Program-made: the position numbers and the translations under genes
Part shown: piece after piece, positions 8,091 through 18,610 of the stretch
Layout of the letters: the number at the start of each line of letters is the position of its first letter
Numbering within the stretch: position 1 is the stretch's first letter
Origin: Peronospora farinosa
Lineage: Eukaryota; Oomycota; Peronosporomycetes; Peronosporales; Peronosporaceae
DNA: 52,084 nucleotides
NCBI GenBank assembly: GCA_947646735.1
Contig: CANTFK010000288.1
Location: 1-52,084, forward strand
Reading direction: 5' to 3'
The notes under the pieces: generated by a model
Database searches by the model: none
What the model was told of the DNA's origin: nothing
Seen by the model: only the letters and a program-made list of their open reading frames with translations

Positions 8091-8700
8091 GCTGGGTCAA
8101 GTCGGACGTCAGCTGGATGGTTATTGGACAGTGAGGCAAGCAGTCACATGTGTCCCGATAAAAATGAGTTTTCGTTTTTAGACTCACTAACGGACCCGAT
8201 CATGATCACTATAGCAGACGGCAGCGAAGTGGAAGCGAAAGGTGTTGGGACAGTGCGCGTGCAACTCAAGACTGTTGAAGTGATCAGGATCGAAGAAACG
8301 CTATGGGTGCCGGGCCTAGACCGAAGGCTACTGTCAATATCGGCATTGTCAAAAAAGGGTCTACAAGTGATCTTCTCAGCTCTGAGCTGTCAGATCAAAA
8401 ACAACACGGAAGTCGTTTCTCAAATACCAAGACGAAACAAGATGTACGTCTTTGAGCGCAGTCCGGCTGAGGTGGCCAATGTTTGCGAAGAGACAAATCA
8501 AGAGCAAAAATCAGGTGACGGATCAGGAGCGGCTGATTTACAAGTGTGGCATGCAAGATTAGGTCACCTGTCAACAAAGATTCTTATGGGTATGGCAAGT
8601 TGCGTTAACAAATTAAAGATCAAGAAGAATCAAGGTGGTGCAGATGACAAAGAGATCTGCAAAGGGTGCATCATGGGTAAAGCAACCGTCAAGACGTTTC
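8091..8700 (+). pseudogene. Copia protease and pre-integrase region
   Basis: LLDSEASSHMCPD at about 8120-8160 is the aspartic protease motif, usually DSGASSHM. Gly is Glu here, next to the catalytic Asp, and would inactivate it. Further on, VWHARLGHLS and CKGCIMGKATVKTFP form the H-H-C-C zinc-binding region at the start of the integrase. The frame is open to 8900. Confidence 0.82.
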
Positions 8701-9522
8701 CGAAGTCACCATGCGGACAGGTGAAAACCAAGGAAGTGTTGCAGTTGGTCCACAGTGATGTCATGGGACCTATGGAAACGAAGTCTCGAGGAGGGTCAAG
8801 ATTTGTCGTGACCTTTATCGATACTTTTTCGCGATATACAGTCGCATGCTATATTGAAAACAACAGACCGCTTCATCGAGTACAAGGCACTTATGGATAA
8901 TCAATTGTCCAAGAAGATCAAGTGTATCAGGACAGACAACGGAACTGAATACGTCAACAGACGTTTCTCTGGTGTATGTAAAAAATCCGATATCATGCAT
9001 CAGACGACGGTAACATATTCACCACAACAGAATAGGCTGGCCGAAAGCATGAACCGGACACTGACAAAGCGAGCCAGAGCAATGCTCAGTCATATGCAAG
9101 TGGATAAAATTTGGTGGGCTGAGGCGATGAACACAGCAGTCTATGTGACAAACCGAGTTCCGTGTGCTAGTCACCCGACTACAACTCCATATGAGTTCAT
9201 CTTTGGGAAGGGACCTGACCTCTCTGAGATGCGTGTATTTGGTTCAAAGGGATATGCACATGTCGACAAGTCAAACAGGACCAAGATGACCAAGAAGTCG
9301 ATTCGATGTATTTTTCTAGGTTACTCGGACCAAATCAAGGGGTTTCGAATATGGGATGAAGATGCCAAGAGGGTGACGCACATGAGATCGGCTAGATTCG
9401 ATGAGAGGCCACCACCTCAGTACGTGCAACATTACAGCAGATCCAGTGACCAAGAAGTCCGCGCTGTTCAAGATGAAGACGTTGTTTCTATCGATTTAGA
9501 CCAACCACTAGTCTCGAAATAA
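8701..9522 (+). pseudogene. Copia integrase
   Basis: The catalytic triad is visible: Asp in VHSDVMGPM, Asp in RTDNGTEY and Glu in NRLAESMNRT, with the usual WWAEAMNTAVYVTNRVP downstream. The frame shifts near 8860-8900, between the first and second Asp, so the enzyme is broken. The C-terminal part contains the VFGSKGYAHV and FLGYSDQIKGFRIW segments typical of Copia. A stop at 9520 ends the frame. Confidence 0.85.
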
Positions 9523-10177
9523 ATGGACATAGCAATGGAGGACAGTCACAGTGTTCAAGTAGAAAGTCACATCCAAGACAGGCGTACAACTACGATGGCT
9601 CTGCCATCGAGATGTAGTAGCGAGATGCATGGACACGTGGAATCCAATGCTGACGACCCAAAGTTTGAGATTGATGATGTGACAATGAATGAAGAAGATC
9701 AAGAATCAGTAGAAGAAGTGTCAAGACAAGGGCAGATGGTGACACGACCAAGTCAACGGACAAGTGTTCAAGCAGTGCAAGAAACCCGCGATGGTTCCAT
9801 TAGAATCTGTGCAACATGGACAATCTCAAGCGTTAGTACCAGTGGGTAGCGCTGATGAGGCCTTTTATGACGGCTCAGAAGTGTGTCAAGAAAGAGGCAC
9901 AAAGAGACTACGTATTGGGTATGAGCAAACATGTGCAGCGTTCGAGACCCCAACGACATACGAAGAAGCTCTTAAGTCACCTCATCGTGATGATTGGTAC
10001 AAGGCCATTTAAGCTGAGCTCAAGGCATTGGAGGAAAAGGACACCTGGAAAGTTCACACACAGCGTCCAAGCCAGAAAGTGATTGGAACCAAGTGGGTGT
10101 TCGCACTCAAACGAAACGAGCTAGGTGAAATTATTCGATACAATGCACGTCTTGTAGCACTTGGCTACAGACAGACG
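9523..10177 (+). pseudogene. Copia linker and N-terminal reverse transcriptase
   Basis: 9523-9930 is the acidic linker between integrase and RT, with a frameshift near 9780. TTYEEALKSP and then VIGTKWVFALKRN, RYNARLVALGYRQT are the Copia RT start, with a stop at 10010. The frame is interrupted at 10178 by solo LTR 1 and resumes at 11165. Confidence 0.85.
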
Positions 10178-11164
10178 TGTGGTGGAGTGGATTCTCAAAC
10201 AACGTAGGAGATCCACAAACACACACAGCGTCGGACTGCCGACTTACGGAGGGGGTACCCCGATACCGTGTCGTATTGGCCTTGGGTCTCACCTTGTGTA
10301 CCCGTCGGCTTGGCTGGTCTTGCTCCTCGGTTGACGTAGAAGACTTAAACTTGGTCTTTGTATAAGACTTGGACTTGGTGGTCCCCGAGTGGATATACTT
10401 CACTTGGGACCGGGTTTCTTGGGCCCAATCGACTTAGTCGAGAGCGATGCACCTGGTACTACGTACCCCTTTGGTGGCTGACTGTTCTTGGTCCTTGTAC
10501 CCCTTTGTGTTCTTCCCCGTAGGGAAACCGCTTCCTGTAGCGGATCGTAGAGTCTTGACACTTACTTGACACCTCAGGCCATCTATCCTGAGGTTCAACT
10601 TGCGTTTCTTGAGCCGTCTAACACCTGCTGGACGTCGGGGGGCCAAAGGGTATCCCGACCGGAAGAGGTGAAGCGACGGAGAAGCTTAGAAGGGGCGCTT
10701 AAAGCTGCCACGTGTAATGCAAATTCGAGTGTGTTTATTTATCTTATTCTCTGTATGCTTTTCTTGCCTAACCTTAACCCTTTGATCTGGGTAGTGCCAC
10801 GTGTCGACTCTTGGAAGAAGAACTGGCTCCTTGTTACCTGTACTTTCTGTAATCTTCGATATTCTGTGTACCGATTCTGCACCCTCGGACATTGGGCCCC
10901 TGTACCCCTGGGCCCCTGTACCCCTTGGTCCTGGTACCCCTAGGCCTCTGTACCCCTGGGCCCCTGGAACCTGTTTCCGGGACCTGGGGGCTGTGCTGGC
11001 TCCGCACGTCTGGGTCCTTATATTCTTAATAAGGCGGGGCCTGGTGTGTGGTTGTAAATCCGCGAGGCCGGGTCGTGGTCACTCCCTCGGGGAAGTGACC
11101 AGAAGTTCTCTTTCTCTCTGTTTTATTTCCCTCAAACTCCAACTTTCCCTGGCACTTCACCACA
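10178..11164 (-). mobile_element. Solo LTR 1 (Gypsy-1-related), inserted in Copia RT
   Basis: Its ends are perfect inverted 7-mers TGTGGTG and CACCACA, and the target duplication is GACG (10174-10177 and 11165-11168). It removes cleanly to restore the Copia RT frame. The orientation is set by a core shared with the Gypsy-1 LTR (GGAGGGGGTACCC and CCTTGTGTACCCGTCGG on the + strand). A GTACCCCTGGGCCCCT-like repeat, period about 16, lies at 10895-10972. No coding sequence. Confidence 0.85.
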
Positions 11165-11754
11165 GACGTATGGAGTTGATTACATGGAGACATATTCACC
11201 TGTGGCAAACCTCAACTCAATACGAGTGTTTTTAGCGGGATTCTGTCAATAGAGGATTTTAATACATCAATATGATGTCGACACAACTTTTCTATATGGC
11301 GTTTTGGAAGAAGAGGTATACGTGTACTCTCCTCTAGGCGTTCGTGCAGGACATGATCAAGTGCTTAAGCTGAATCGTAGCCTGTGTGGGCTTAAAGAAG
11401 CCTTTGCAACATGGTACAAGATATGTTTATGGAGATGGGGTATTCCTCATGCGTGGCAGACTCATGCATCTTCGTCAAAGAGACCAAGGGCTCGTGGATT
11501 TACGCTGCATTATATGTGGACGACCTTCTAATTGGGGCTGAATCTACTGGAGTAATGGACGATGTGGTAGCCCAACTATCAAGTCGTTTTCAGTTAAAGA
11601 TATTGGAGGGTGTTAGATACGTTCTCGGAATCGAAGTCAAGTACCTGCGCTACAATCGACGTCTGAAGATCAGTCAAGGATCGTGTATATCAAGAAGGGT
11701 CGAGAAATTTAATCACGTTGATGCAAAAGCAGTGTCAAATCCATGTGTTGAAGG
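11165..11754 (+). pseudogene. Copia reverse transcriptase, catalytic part
   Basis: It reads YGVDYMETYSPVANL, then YDVDTTFLYG (the motif A Asp), LNRSLCGLKEA, and after a frameshift near 11415 YAALYVDDLLIGA (the YVDD catalytic box). An in-frame stop lies near 11250. The frame ends at the second solo LTR, with VSNPCVEG immediately before the junction. Confidence 0.87.
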
Positions 11755-12419
11755 TGTGGTGGAGCGGGGTTCACAAAATTTCTGATGTGATCCCAACTCT
11801 CCACTGGCGCCCAGACAACCGACTATCGGAGGGGGTACTTCGTTTCCGTGCAACTTTCCTTCCTCACCTTGTGTACTCGTCGGTAGGGCGGGTAGCACTC
11901 TTCTCGGTGGACTTGAGTCGATGCTGAACTTAACCGTGTTTGGGATAGGTTGGGGGTCGACCGTGCGGAAATCTTCACGCAGTCGAGGGGTTCTTGTAGG
12001 AGCTCTATCCGAGTCACCCTGATCTCGCTTGAGATCGCCTTGTCCAAAAATGTAGATACTTGATCCACTTGATATACTTAATCTTCTGACCACTTGAGCC
12101 GTCTCGCGATCTTGTACCTTTCATTTTCTTGTTGTGCTGCGTCCAATCGCGGGGGGAGTTGTTTGTTTTGAGAATTCTTGTAATCCCTGGCCAAACAATC
12201 CAGGGATATCAATTGTATCGAGGCGTAGCAGATGCTCTTGAGTCGTCGGGGGCCAAAGTTATCCCACCCGGAAGAGAAGCCTGCGTGTCTTAGAAGTAGA
12301 ATCGAACTCTGTTTAATGTTAACCAATCACATACCAAAACCTACGATTCTGCCTATCTGTAGACTAGGATCTACTGCCACATGTTGCCTTTTTTGAAAAA
12401 TTAGATCTCAATGTGTGGA

Positions 12420-12731
12420 CCACATATATCGGATCGCTATGGCAGATCGCGGTCACGGATCGCTATGACAGATCGCGGTCACGGATCGCTATGACGGATT
12501 GCGGTCGACGGATCGCTATGACAGATCGCGGTCACGGATCACTATGGCAAATTGCGGTCACGGATCGCTATGGCAGATCGCGGTCACGGATCGCTATGGC
12601 AGATCGCGGTCACGGATCATTATGACGGATCGCGGTCACGGATCGCAAATGATGGATCGCGGTCACGGATAGCATATGACGGATCGCGGTGACGGATCGC
12701 GGTCACGGATCGCTATGGCAGATCGCGGTCA
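12420..12731. repeat. 26-bp minisatellite in solo LTR 2
   Basis: About eleven to twelve imperfect units of the type ggatcgctatggcagatcgcggtca. Units differ by point changes, mainly ggcag/gacag/gacgg. The core GATCGCG also recurs through Gypsy-1. Confidence 0.88.
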
Positions 12732-13139
12732 ATCTACAAGATGTGGACCACATTTAATATTGGGCGATCTACACTTTGCGAAATATTGCTCCTTCGCTTC
12801 ACCACAGTCGCGATCCACACTTTGCGCAATTCCACTATTCCACATTCACTTATAATCCGTACAAATTCAATCCATCCAATTGGATTAGCCGATACTGTAA
12901 TCCAGTATAATATAAACGGTGATCTATTCCATGATAATCAGATATAATTCGGAATTGTGATCCATGCCATGTATCTTCGCCTTAAGTATATTTTAATCCA
13001 TATCATCATCGCCTTCGATACCATTGATCCCTTCTTCATTCGTTTTGTTGAACAAGCAAATGAACGATCTTGGATCAAAGGTACTTTTCCATTCGATCGT
13101 CCATGAATTGAGATCGACTTCACCACACCCAATAAGTCA

Positions 13140-13310
13140 TTTTAGTAAGTGACTCAATGGGGGAGAGGGATCCAACCGTATGAGAAAGGGATCCGACCGT
13201 TATGAGAAAGGGATCCGACCGTTATGGAAAAGGAATCTCGCCGTTATGGGAAAGTGATCCAGCCATTATGGGAAAGGGATCCAACCTTTGGCGAGAAAAG
13301 TCCCGATAAT
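13140..13310. repeat. Tandem array, unit about 24 bp, in solo LTR 2
   Basis: About six to seven units built on gggatccgaccgttatgaga, with increasing divergence toward the right. Confidence 0.8.
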
Positions 13311-13379
13311 TCGGTTCCGGATTTATCGAGAAAATTATTAAATGGACTTTGACAAAATTCTCTAATCGACTTTACCACA

Positions 13380-14101
13380 AAGGGCAATCGATGGTCAAAA
13401 TGGACAAAGCTGACACAAGAATGAAGAATCGGCCGTATCGTTCGTTAGTGGGGCTGTTGTTATATGTGGAAACAGGCACACGACCAGATATTGCGTATGC
13501 AGTATGTCAGCTGAGTCGTCATTTGGAATTCTCGCATGAAGAGCACTGGAATGCAGCGATTCGAGTGTTGCGATATCTGAAGGCGACGCAGAGCAAAGAA
13601 ATTTGTTATGAAGGAATTTCAGGCGACCTTCAGCTGAGCGCGTACACGGATGCGGACTGGGCAAGTAACAAGTGGAATCGCAGATCGATTTCGGGAGTTT
13701 ATGTCATGATTAATGGTGCACCTGTGATTTTCAAGTCGAAGATGCAGCAGAGCGTGGCACTGAGCACGGCAGAAGCAGAGTATATGGCTCTTTCTTTGTG
13801 TGTACAGGAGGTTCTGTGGACAAGAAGTCTACTAAAGAAGATGCAAGTGCAGATTAACTATGCTGTCAAGATTTATGAAGACAACCAGAGTTCAATTGCT
13901 ATTGCTAAGAATGACGGCTATCAAAGTCGAGCGAAGCATATCGACATCAGATACCATTTTGTGCGCGAACAGGTGAAAGGCAAGATTATCGACCTACAGT
14001 ATACTGAAACCAAGTCACAGCTGGCAGATTTGCTGACCAAACCAATTTCGACAAAGAAGTTCGAGTCGCTGCTGGACAAAGCCAAGATTAGAGACTTCTA
14101 G
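13380..14101 (+). pseudogene. Copia RNase H
   Basis: It resumes the polyprotein after solo LTR 2. It reads YRSLVGLLLYVETGTRPDIAY, LSAYTDADWASN (catalytic Asp), STAEAEYMALS (Glu), KIYEDNQSSIAIA (Asp) and RAKHIDIRYHFVRE, the complete Copia RNase H signature. The frame is open to the stop at 14099, making this the best preserved part of the element. Confidence 0.9.
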
Positions 14102-14112
14102 TCGAGGGGGAG
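14099..14112 (+). promoter_or_regulatory. Copia polypurine tract
   Basis: CGAGGGGGAG lies immediately before the 3' LTR, the normal place for plus-strand priming. Confidence 0.8.
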
Positions 14113-14357
14113 TATTGGTAATGCTGTTGGTTACTGATACTAATGACCACATGGCATAGACGACACTGCGTGATTGTGTGTAACGATGAGATCGACTCAT
14201 CATTTTGTTACTAATATTGTAGAATCAATATCGATAGGCTTAGAGTAGTACAACGGGACGAACTAAGGACCTAGCTATATAATAATTCACTTTTCATTTT
14301 ACGTTCTTCTAAGCACTCCCACCTTAACTCGGCCTTGGCTGTTGCCAAAAGTCATAA
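14113..14357 (+). repeat. Copia 3' LTR
   Basis: Near-identical to the 5' LTR (a few substitutions, such as atgctg for atgatg, and one extra C near the end). The low divergence next to a broken coding region suggests fairly recent insertion or later gene conversion. Confidence 0.9.
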
Positions 14358-14362
14358 GGCAG
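14358..14362. repeat. Copia target-site duplication, right (GGCAG)
   Basis: Matches 7073-7077. Confidence 0.85.
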
Positions 14363-15623
14363 CATGTTGCCGTCGTAGATTCCCGATTCCACGACTTACC
14401 CTACCCCCAAAGTGTGTGATGGCTCTTCGTGCGTTGTGTACAACTCTGCAACATGCTCCTACTCAGTCGAACCGTGGTTTCTGAGTCAAGATCCTCCCGC
14501 AGCATTGACTTCGGGTGTCGCACGGTAGAGCAGCGGCTTCCGCGCATGCGAATTCTTCCAAAACCGTACCGAAGCAAGGGCTTCTGGTACGTCACGAGCG
14601 TGCAGTGGCACCCGTGTCCGTCCACGCTGAGGACACCACGCCGAAGGAGGGGTCTCCGGCGTGTTATGCGGAAGCAGTGGCTTCCGTACGTCCGGTTGGG
14701 TATCCGGTTCGTATTTCTGTGTCGCGACGACGCAGATGGCGCCGTGCACGTCCCCGCTCCGCTTTTCCGTTTATCCCTCCTAAGCCGAGGCGCCTCTTTA
14801 GACCATTAATTTCGTTATCATGACTGGTGTTGGTCATCCAGCCACCCGTTGCAAATCGCGAGTCCACCTTGCGACGCGCCTGTAATAACACAGCTCTCAG
14901 AGCGTCCTTTGAAGAGATGCTCCGTGACTTAAAGGGGGGAGAGATCGAACATATATGTGTAGTCGTTTAAGCTCCGGTACTCCAAAATCATGAGCGCTCG
15001 AAAGGAATGGAACCGAAGTCCGCTCGCGAGGAATGATTTAAGGCTCAATCGTGGAAAGAAACCGATACATCGAAGAACCCTGTTCTCGCACTCGCGCACG
15101 AATTTTCTGATGTCTTTCCTGACACTATTCCAGCAGTTCATCCCGCCGAAGAGGTGTGCACAGCTGCTGCAACGGGCAGCGCAGACAGGAAACGTCAAAC
15201 GGCTCACCACGCTTATTCAGACCGCATGCACCAGCGCGTCCTATCAATCGTCCAGTGTCGATATCACCAAACGCCCGTCTTGTTCCTCTTCGTTGGACGC
15301 AAACTCGCAGCCGCGCGCTCTATGCTGACAAGCCATCCTCCAGCACTAAATTCTCCCAGCGCGCCACAAGCGCGTCCTTCGCCTCCGCGAGCGCAGCCAC
15401 CCCGTTCCTGGGTAGAAGTATTGTGTGACACGTCAGTGGCCTTTGCCACGTAAACAGGGTGAAGCGATTGAAGCCTTTTTTCAAGGGCGTCGTCAGGCTG
15501 GCCATGTGGACGAGAGCACATCGCCACACTCGAGTCCCACCTTCTGTGTCAAGAAGACGACGAGTAGATGATGTATTTTTCACACCTTAAACAAACTGAA
15601 CGACGCGACAATTCCGGCACAGA
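14363..15623 (+). pseudogene. Gypsy-0 relic: right part, to the start of RT
   Basis: Heavily frameshifted. Recognisable pieces are FEEMLRDLKGGEIEHICVV at about 14910, EFSDVFPDTIPAVHPAEE at about 15100, GHVDESTSPHSSPTFCVKK at about 15500 and LNKLNDATIPAQ at about 15590-15622. They match, in order, the segment before and at the start of RT in the chromodomain Gypsy-2 of this window (GHVRESKSPHCSPIFCVRK, NKLNTATIPAQ). The relic ends exactly at the palindrome. Confidence 0.7.
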
Positions 15624-16553
15624 TGTGGTGGACTGTAATTCGCAAAATTGCTGATGCGACTCCGACTCTCTACTGGCGCCCGGACGACCGAATAACGGAG
15701 GGGGTAACCCGATTTTTATATTAAAAAAAAAAAAATCGTGTGTATAGCCTTCCTCACCTTGTGTACCCGTCGGTAGGGCGGGTTGCACTCTTCTCGGTGG
15801 ACTTGAGTCGATGTTGATCCTAATTGGGTTAGGGATAGGGTTTTTGGTGATCTTGTGGAAATCTTTACAAGATCGACCGAGTACTTGGTGTGATCTTCCC
15901 AATTGATCACGGTTATCCAATAAAACGAAGCTTGAGTCTTCTGACCACTTGAGCAGAACCTTCTGACCACTTGATCCGTCCTGCACTTGCCTCGCCTTGC
16001 CCTACGTGTTTTATCTGCGTCCGATCGCAGTTGAGTTGCGTTGAGAGTTCTTGCAATCCCTGGCCAAACAATTCAGGGATATGACTTGCGTAGTGTGTAG
16101 ACTTCCTCGAGACGTCGGGTGGCCAAAGAATCCAGCCCGGAACAGAAAACGACACGTGTATTAGAAGTAAAATTGAGCTCTGTTTAGTGTTAACCAATCA
16201 AAACGCGAAACCTACGATTCTGCCTATCTGTAATCCAGGATCTAGCACCACGTGTCACCCTTTCAGAAAATATCAGATCTCGATATGTGGTCCACCCCAA
16301 ATGCCTTTGCCATCCCGATTCATCGGCGATCTTGCCTTATCCTTGGATCGTGATCTGAATCAGATCGCGTATCAGTTCAGGATCGCGGTCGATCCATAAT
16401 GCGTGATCCTTGTGAACTGGATCGCGATCTAAGTTGGAACGCGCTCTACCTTAGGTCGCAGTTCTGAGTCGGATCGCGGTTCTGAGTCGGATCGCGGTTC
16501 TGAGTCGGATCGCGCTTTTGCATATTGGATCGCGATCGATCCTGAGTGTGTGG
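15624..16553 (-). repeat. Left arm of LTR palindrome (inverted, truncated Gypsy-1 LTR)
   Basis: This arm is the reverse complement of 16608-17513 with few differences. It begins at the LTR terminus (TGTGGTGGAC) but lacks the LTR's other end, about 60 bases. It carries a 13-A run at 15723-15735 that is absent from the right arm. No target duplication joins it to flanking sequence. Confidence 0.9.
16440..16530. repeat. 18-bp tandem repeat, mirrored in the other palindrome arm
   Basis: Units of gttctgagtcggatcgcg occur about four times here and as the reverse complement at about 16645-16705. Confidence 0.85.
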
Positions 16554-17513
16554 AAGAGCGAATAAACAATTCTCGTGGAGTGTAGATCGCGATCCAAGTT
16601 AGGTGGACCACACACCCAGGATCGATCGTGATCCAATATGCAAAAGCGCGATCCGACTCAGAACCGCGATCCGACTCAGAACCGCGATCCGACTCAGAAC
16701 TGCGACCTAAGGTAGAGCGCGTTCCAACTTAGATCGCGATCCAGTTCACAAGGATCACGCATTATGGATCGACGGCGATCCTGAACTGATACGCGATCTG
16801 ATTCAGATCACGATCCAAGGATAAGGCAAGATCGCCGATGAATCGGGATGGCAAAGGCATTTGGGGTGGACCACATATCGAGATCTGATATTTTCTGAAA
16901 GGGTGACACGTGGTGCTAGATCCTAAATTACAGATAGGCAGAATCGTAGGTTTCGCGTTTTGATTGGTAACACTAAACAGAGCTCAATTTTACTTCTAAT
17001 ACACGTGTCGTTTTCTCTTCCGGACTGGATTCTTTGGCCACCCGACGTCTCGAGGAAGTCTACACACTACGCAAGTCATATCCCTGAATTGTTTGGCCAG
17101 GGATTGCAAGAACTCTCAACGCAACTCAACTGCGATCGGACGCAGATAAAACACGTAGGGCAAGGCGAGGCAAGTGCAGGACGGATCAAGTGGTCAGAAG
17201 GTTCTGCTCAAGTGGTCAGAAGACTCAAGCTTCGTTTTATTGGATAACCGTGATCAATTGGGAAGATCACACCAAGTACTCGGTCGATCTTGTAAAGATT
17301 TCCACAAGATCACCAAAAACCCTATCCCTAACCCAATTAGGATCAACATTGACTCAAGTCCACCGAGAAGAGCAACCCGCCCTACCGACGGGTACACAAG
17401 GTGAGGAAGGCTTTATACACGAAATCGGGTTACCCCCTCCATTATTCGGTCGTCCGGGCGCCAGTAGAGAGTCGGAGTCGCATCAGCAATGTTGCGAATC
17501 ACAGTCCACCACA
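16549..17513 (+). repeat. Gypsy-1 5' LTR (right arm of palindrome)
   Basis: 965 bases, from TGTGGAAGAG to CCACCACA. It contains many GATCGCGATC-type motifs and the shared U5-like core GACGGGTACACAAGGTGAGG near its end. Confidence 0.87.
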
Positions 17514-17514
17514 A

Positions 17515-17533
17515 AGGTGCGCGTGCCCGGATC
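17515..17533 (+). promoter_or_regulatory. Gypsy-1 primer-binding site
   Basis: GGTGCGCGTGCCCGGATC starts two bases after the LTR. Its reverse complement, GATCCGGGCACGCGCACC, looks like a tRNA T-arm and acceptor 3' end, fixing the LTR boundary. The tRNA was not identified. Confidence 0.55.
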
Positions 17534-18539
17534 TTCTGGTGACTCGGGATTTCACCGTGAGTCCCTGAGGGAAGATGTAAAGGTCAAAATTGAACCTGGG
17601 ATCGAAGCGTCAGCGGCAAATGGATCACCGCAGACGTGTGAAGAAAAAAGATCCCCGGATCATCAGCGTTTTGGGAGGGGCGCAGATGAAAAGAAAACCA
17701 AAGAGGAAGATCAAGAGATTGATCTGGAAGAAAAACCTCTACCCCTCCCCAGGTCCTTTCGAGGACCCCTGCGGATCGCGTTGCAAAACGCGATCCGCTG
17801 GATAAATATCCTACGGTTAAACCAAGGGAAATTTATCCAAAACCACTCCGAATTCGAAGAAGAATTCGAAGCCATCTCGAGTGAAGATGAAGGCGCCTGA
17901 ATCGGATCATGATGATACCGACATGAAACCGGCGCATGAGGAAGACAAGGCAAAAGGATGGCAACTGGATCAGCTGGAATGGTGTTTTCATTGGAAGGCG
18001 CTTAAAGATCTGTTGTCAAGCGATCCAGTTCTAAAGATTTTGAAACCGAAGTTAGTTGGATCGCTGCGAGGACCAATTTCAGCTCCAATTCCGACACCGA
18101 ACCAGTTGGAAGCGATCCGTCGGCTTATGGAGTTGCTCCAAAACGCGGGATTCACCGCTGGAGCTTTTGACACACAGGTGGTGTTGGAGTGCGACCATGA
18201 TCGATCCAGGCAGGGCAATCTCTTTTTTCGAAGCTAGTTCCTCTAATTGGAGAGCGCGATCCGGTGGATCAGGCGATCCAGCCGATTGCAGATATACCAA
18301 AAGGATATCATACTGGATCGTCACAATTTATGTCAGCGACATTCGAGGGGAAGTCGGACGACTCGATTAATATGCAGCGAATGTCGCTTGGACCGGCTGG
18401 TGCAGCACACCTTCGTGAACGACTTGTACCGACCAAGGCCGAAGTGCAGTCGCCAACGACATCCGCAGCTGATAATACGAATGTGACTGGATCAGGGCAG
18501 CTGCAGTCCTACTTTGAAGCTGCTATGAGGAAGTATTAA
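17534..18539 (+). pseudogene. Gypsy-1 gag N-terminal region, broken frames
   Basis: Three successive frames make one family-level stretch. The first is charged and ends EEEFEAISSEDEGA at 17900. The second, from 17881, has LDQLEWCFHWKALKDLLSS and ends near 18237. The third, 18264-18539, has SATFEGKSDD and ends AAMRKY. I recognise no catalytic domain. By position it is the N-terminal, matrix-like part of Gag. Confidence 0.5.
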
Positions 18540-18610
18540 CAGGACCAAGCTCGCATGATCGCTAGTCGATCGCGATTTCCATAAATACCCCAAAAGTCGG
18601 CATCTCGGAT

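Larger units (their letters stand above)
11755..13379 (-). mobile_element. Solo LTR 2 (Gypsy-1-related) with two internal tandem arrays
   Basis: Its ends are TGTGGT and ACCACA with target duplication AAGG (11751-11754 and 13380-13383). Taking it out joins VSNPCVEG to QSMVKMDKADTRMKNRPYRS, the normal Copia sequence. It shares the U5-like core with the Gypsy-1 LTR but is 1625 bases long, mostly because of arrays at 12420-12731 and 13140-13310. Confidence 0.87.
7078..14357 (+). mobile_element. Copia LTR retrotransposon, decayed and twice interrupted
   Basis: The LTRs are 7078-7321 and 14113-14357, the domain order is Gag, protease, integrase, RT, RNase H (Copia order), and the target duplication is exact. 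The coding region has several stops and frameshifts and is split by two solo LTRs (10178-11164 and 11755-13379). Without them the element is about 4.7 kb. It inserted into Gypsy-0. Confidence 0.92.

Noticed and set aside
9849..9890. CTGATGA hammerhead core in Copia
   Set aside because: No GAAA and no stem partners at the right distance.
12420..12731. CRISPR array
   Set aside because: The units are contiguous and imperfect with no unique spacers; it is a minisatellite in a eukaryotic LTR.
15624..16553. Left palindrome arm as an independent solo LTR
   Set aside because: It lacks one LTR end, and no target duplication is present on its flanks.
15913..17247. Two similar 94-95 residue proteins (NTKQSSILLLIHVSF)
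   Set aside because: They are the same LTR text read on the two palindrome arms, and related text recurs in the other LTR; not genes.
16970..17514. Gag starting inside the 5' LTR (frame 17190-17900)
   Set aside because: The frame crosses the LTR end and the primer site; only the part after 17534 can belong to Gag.
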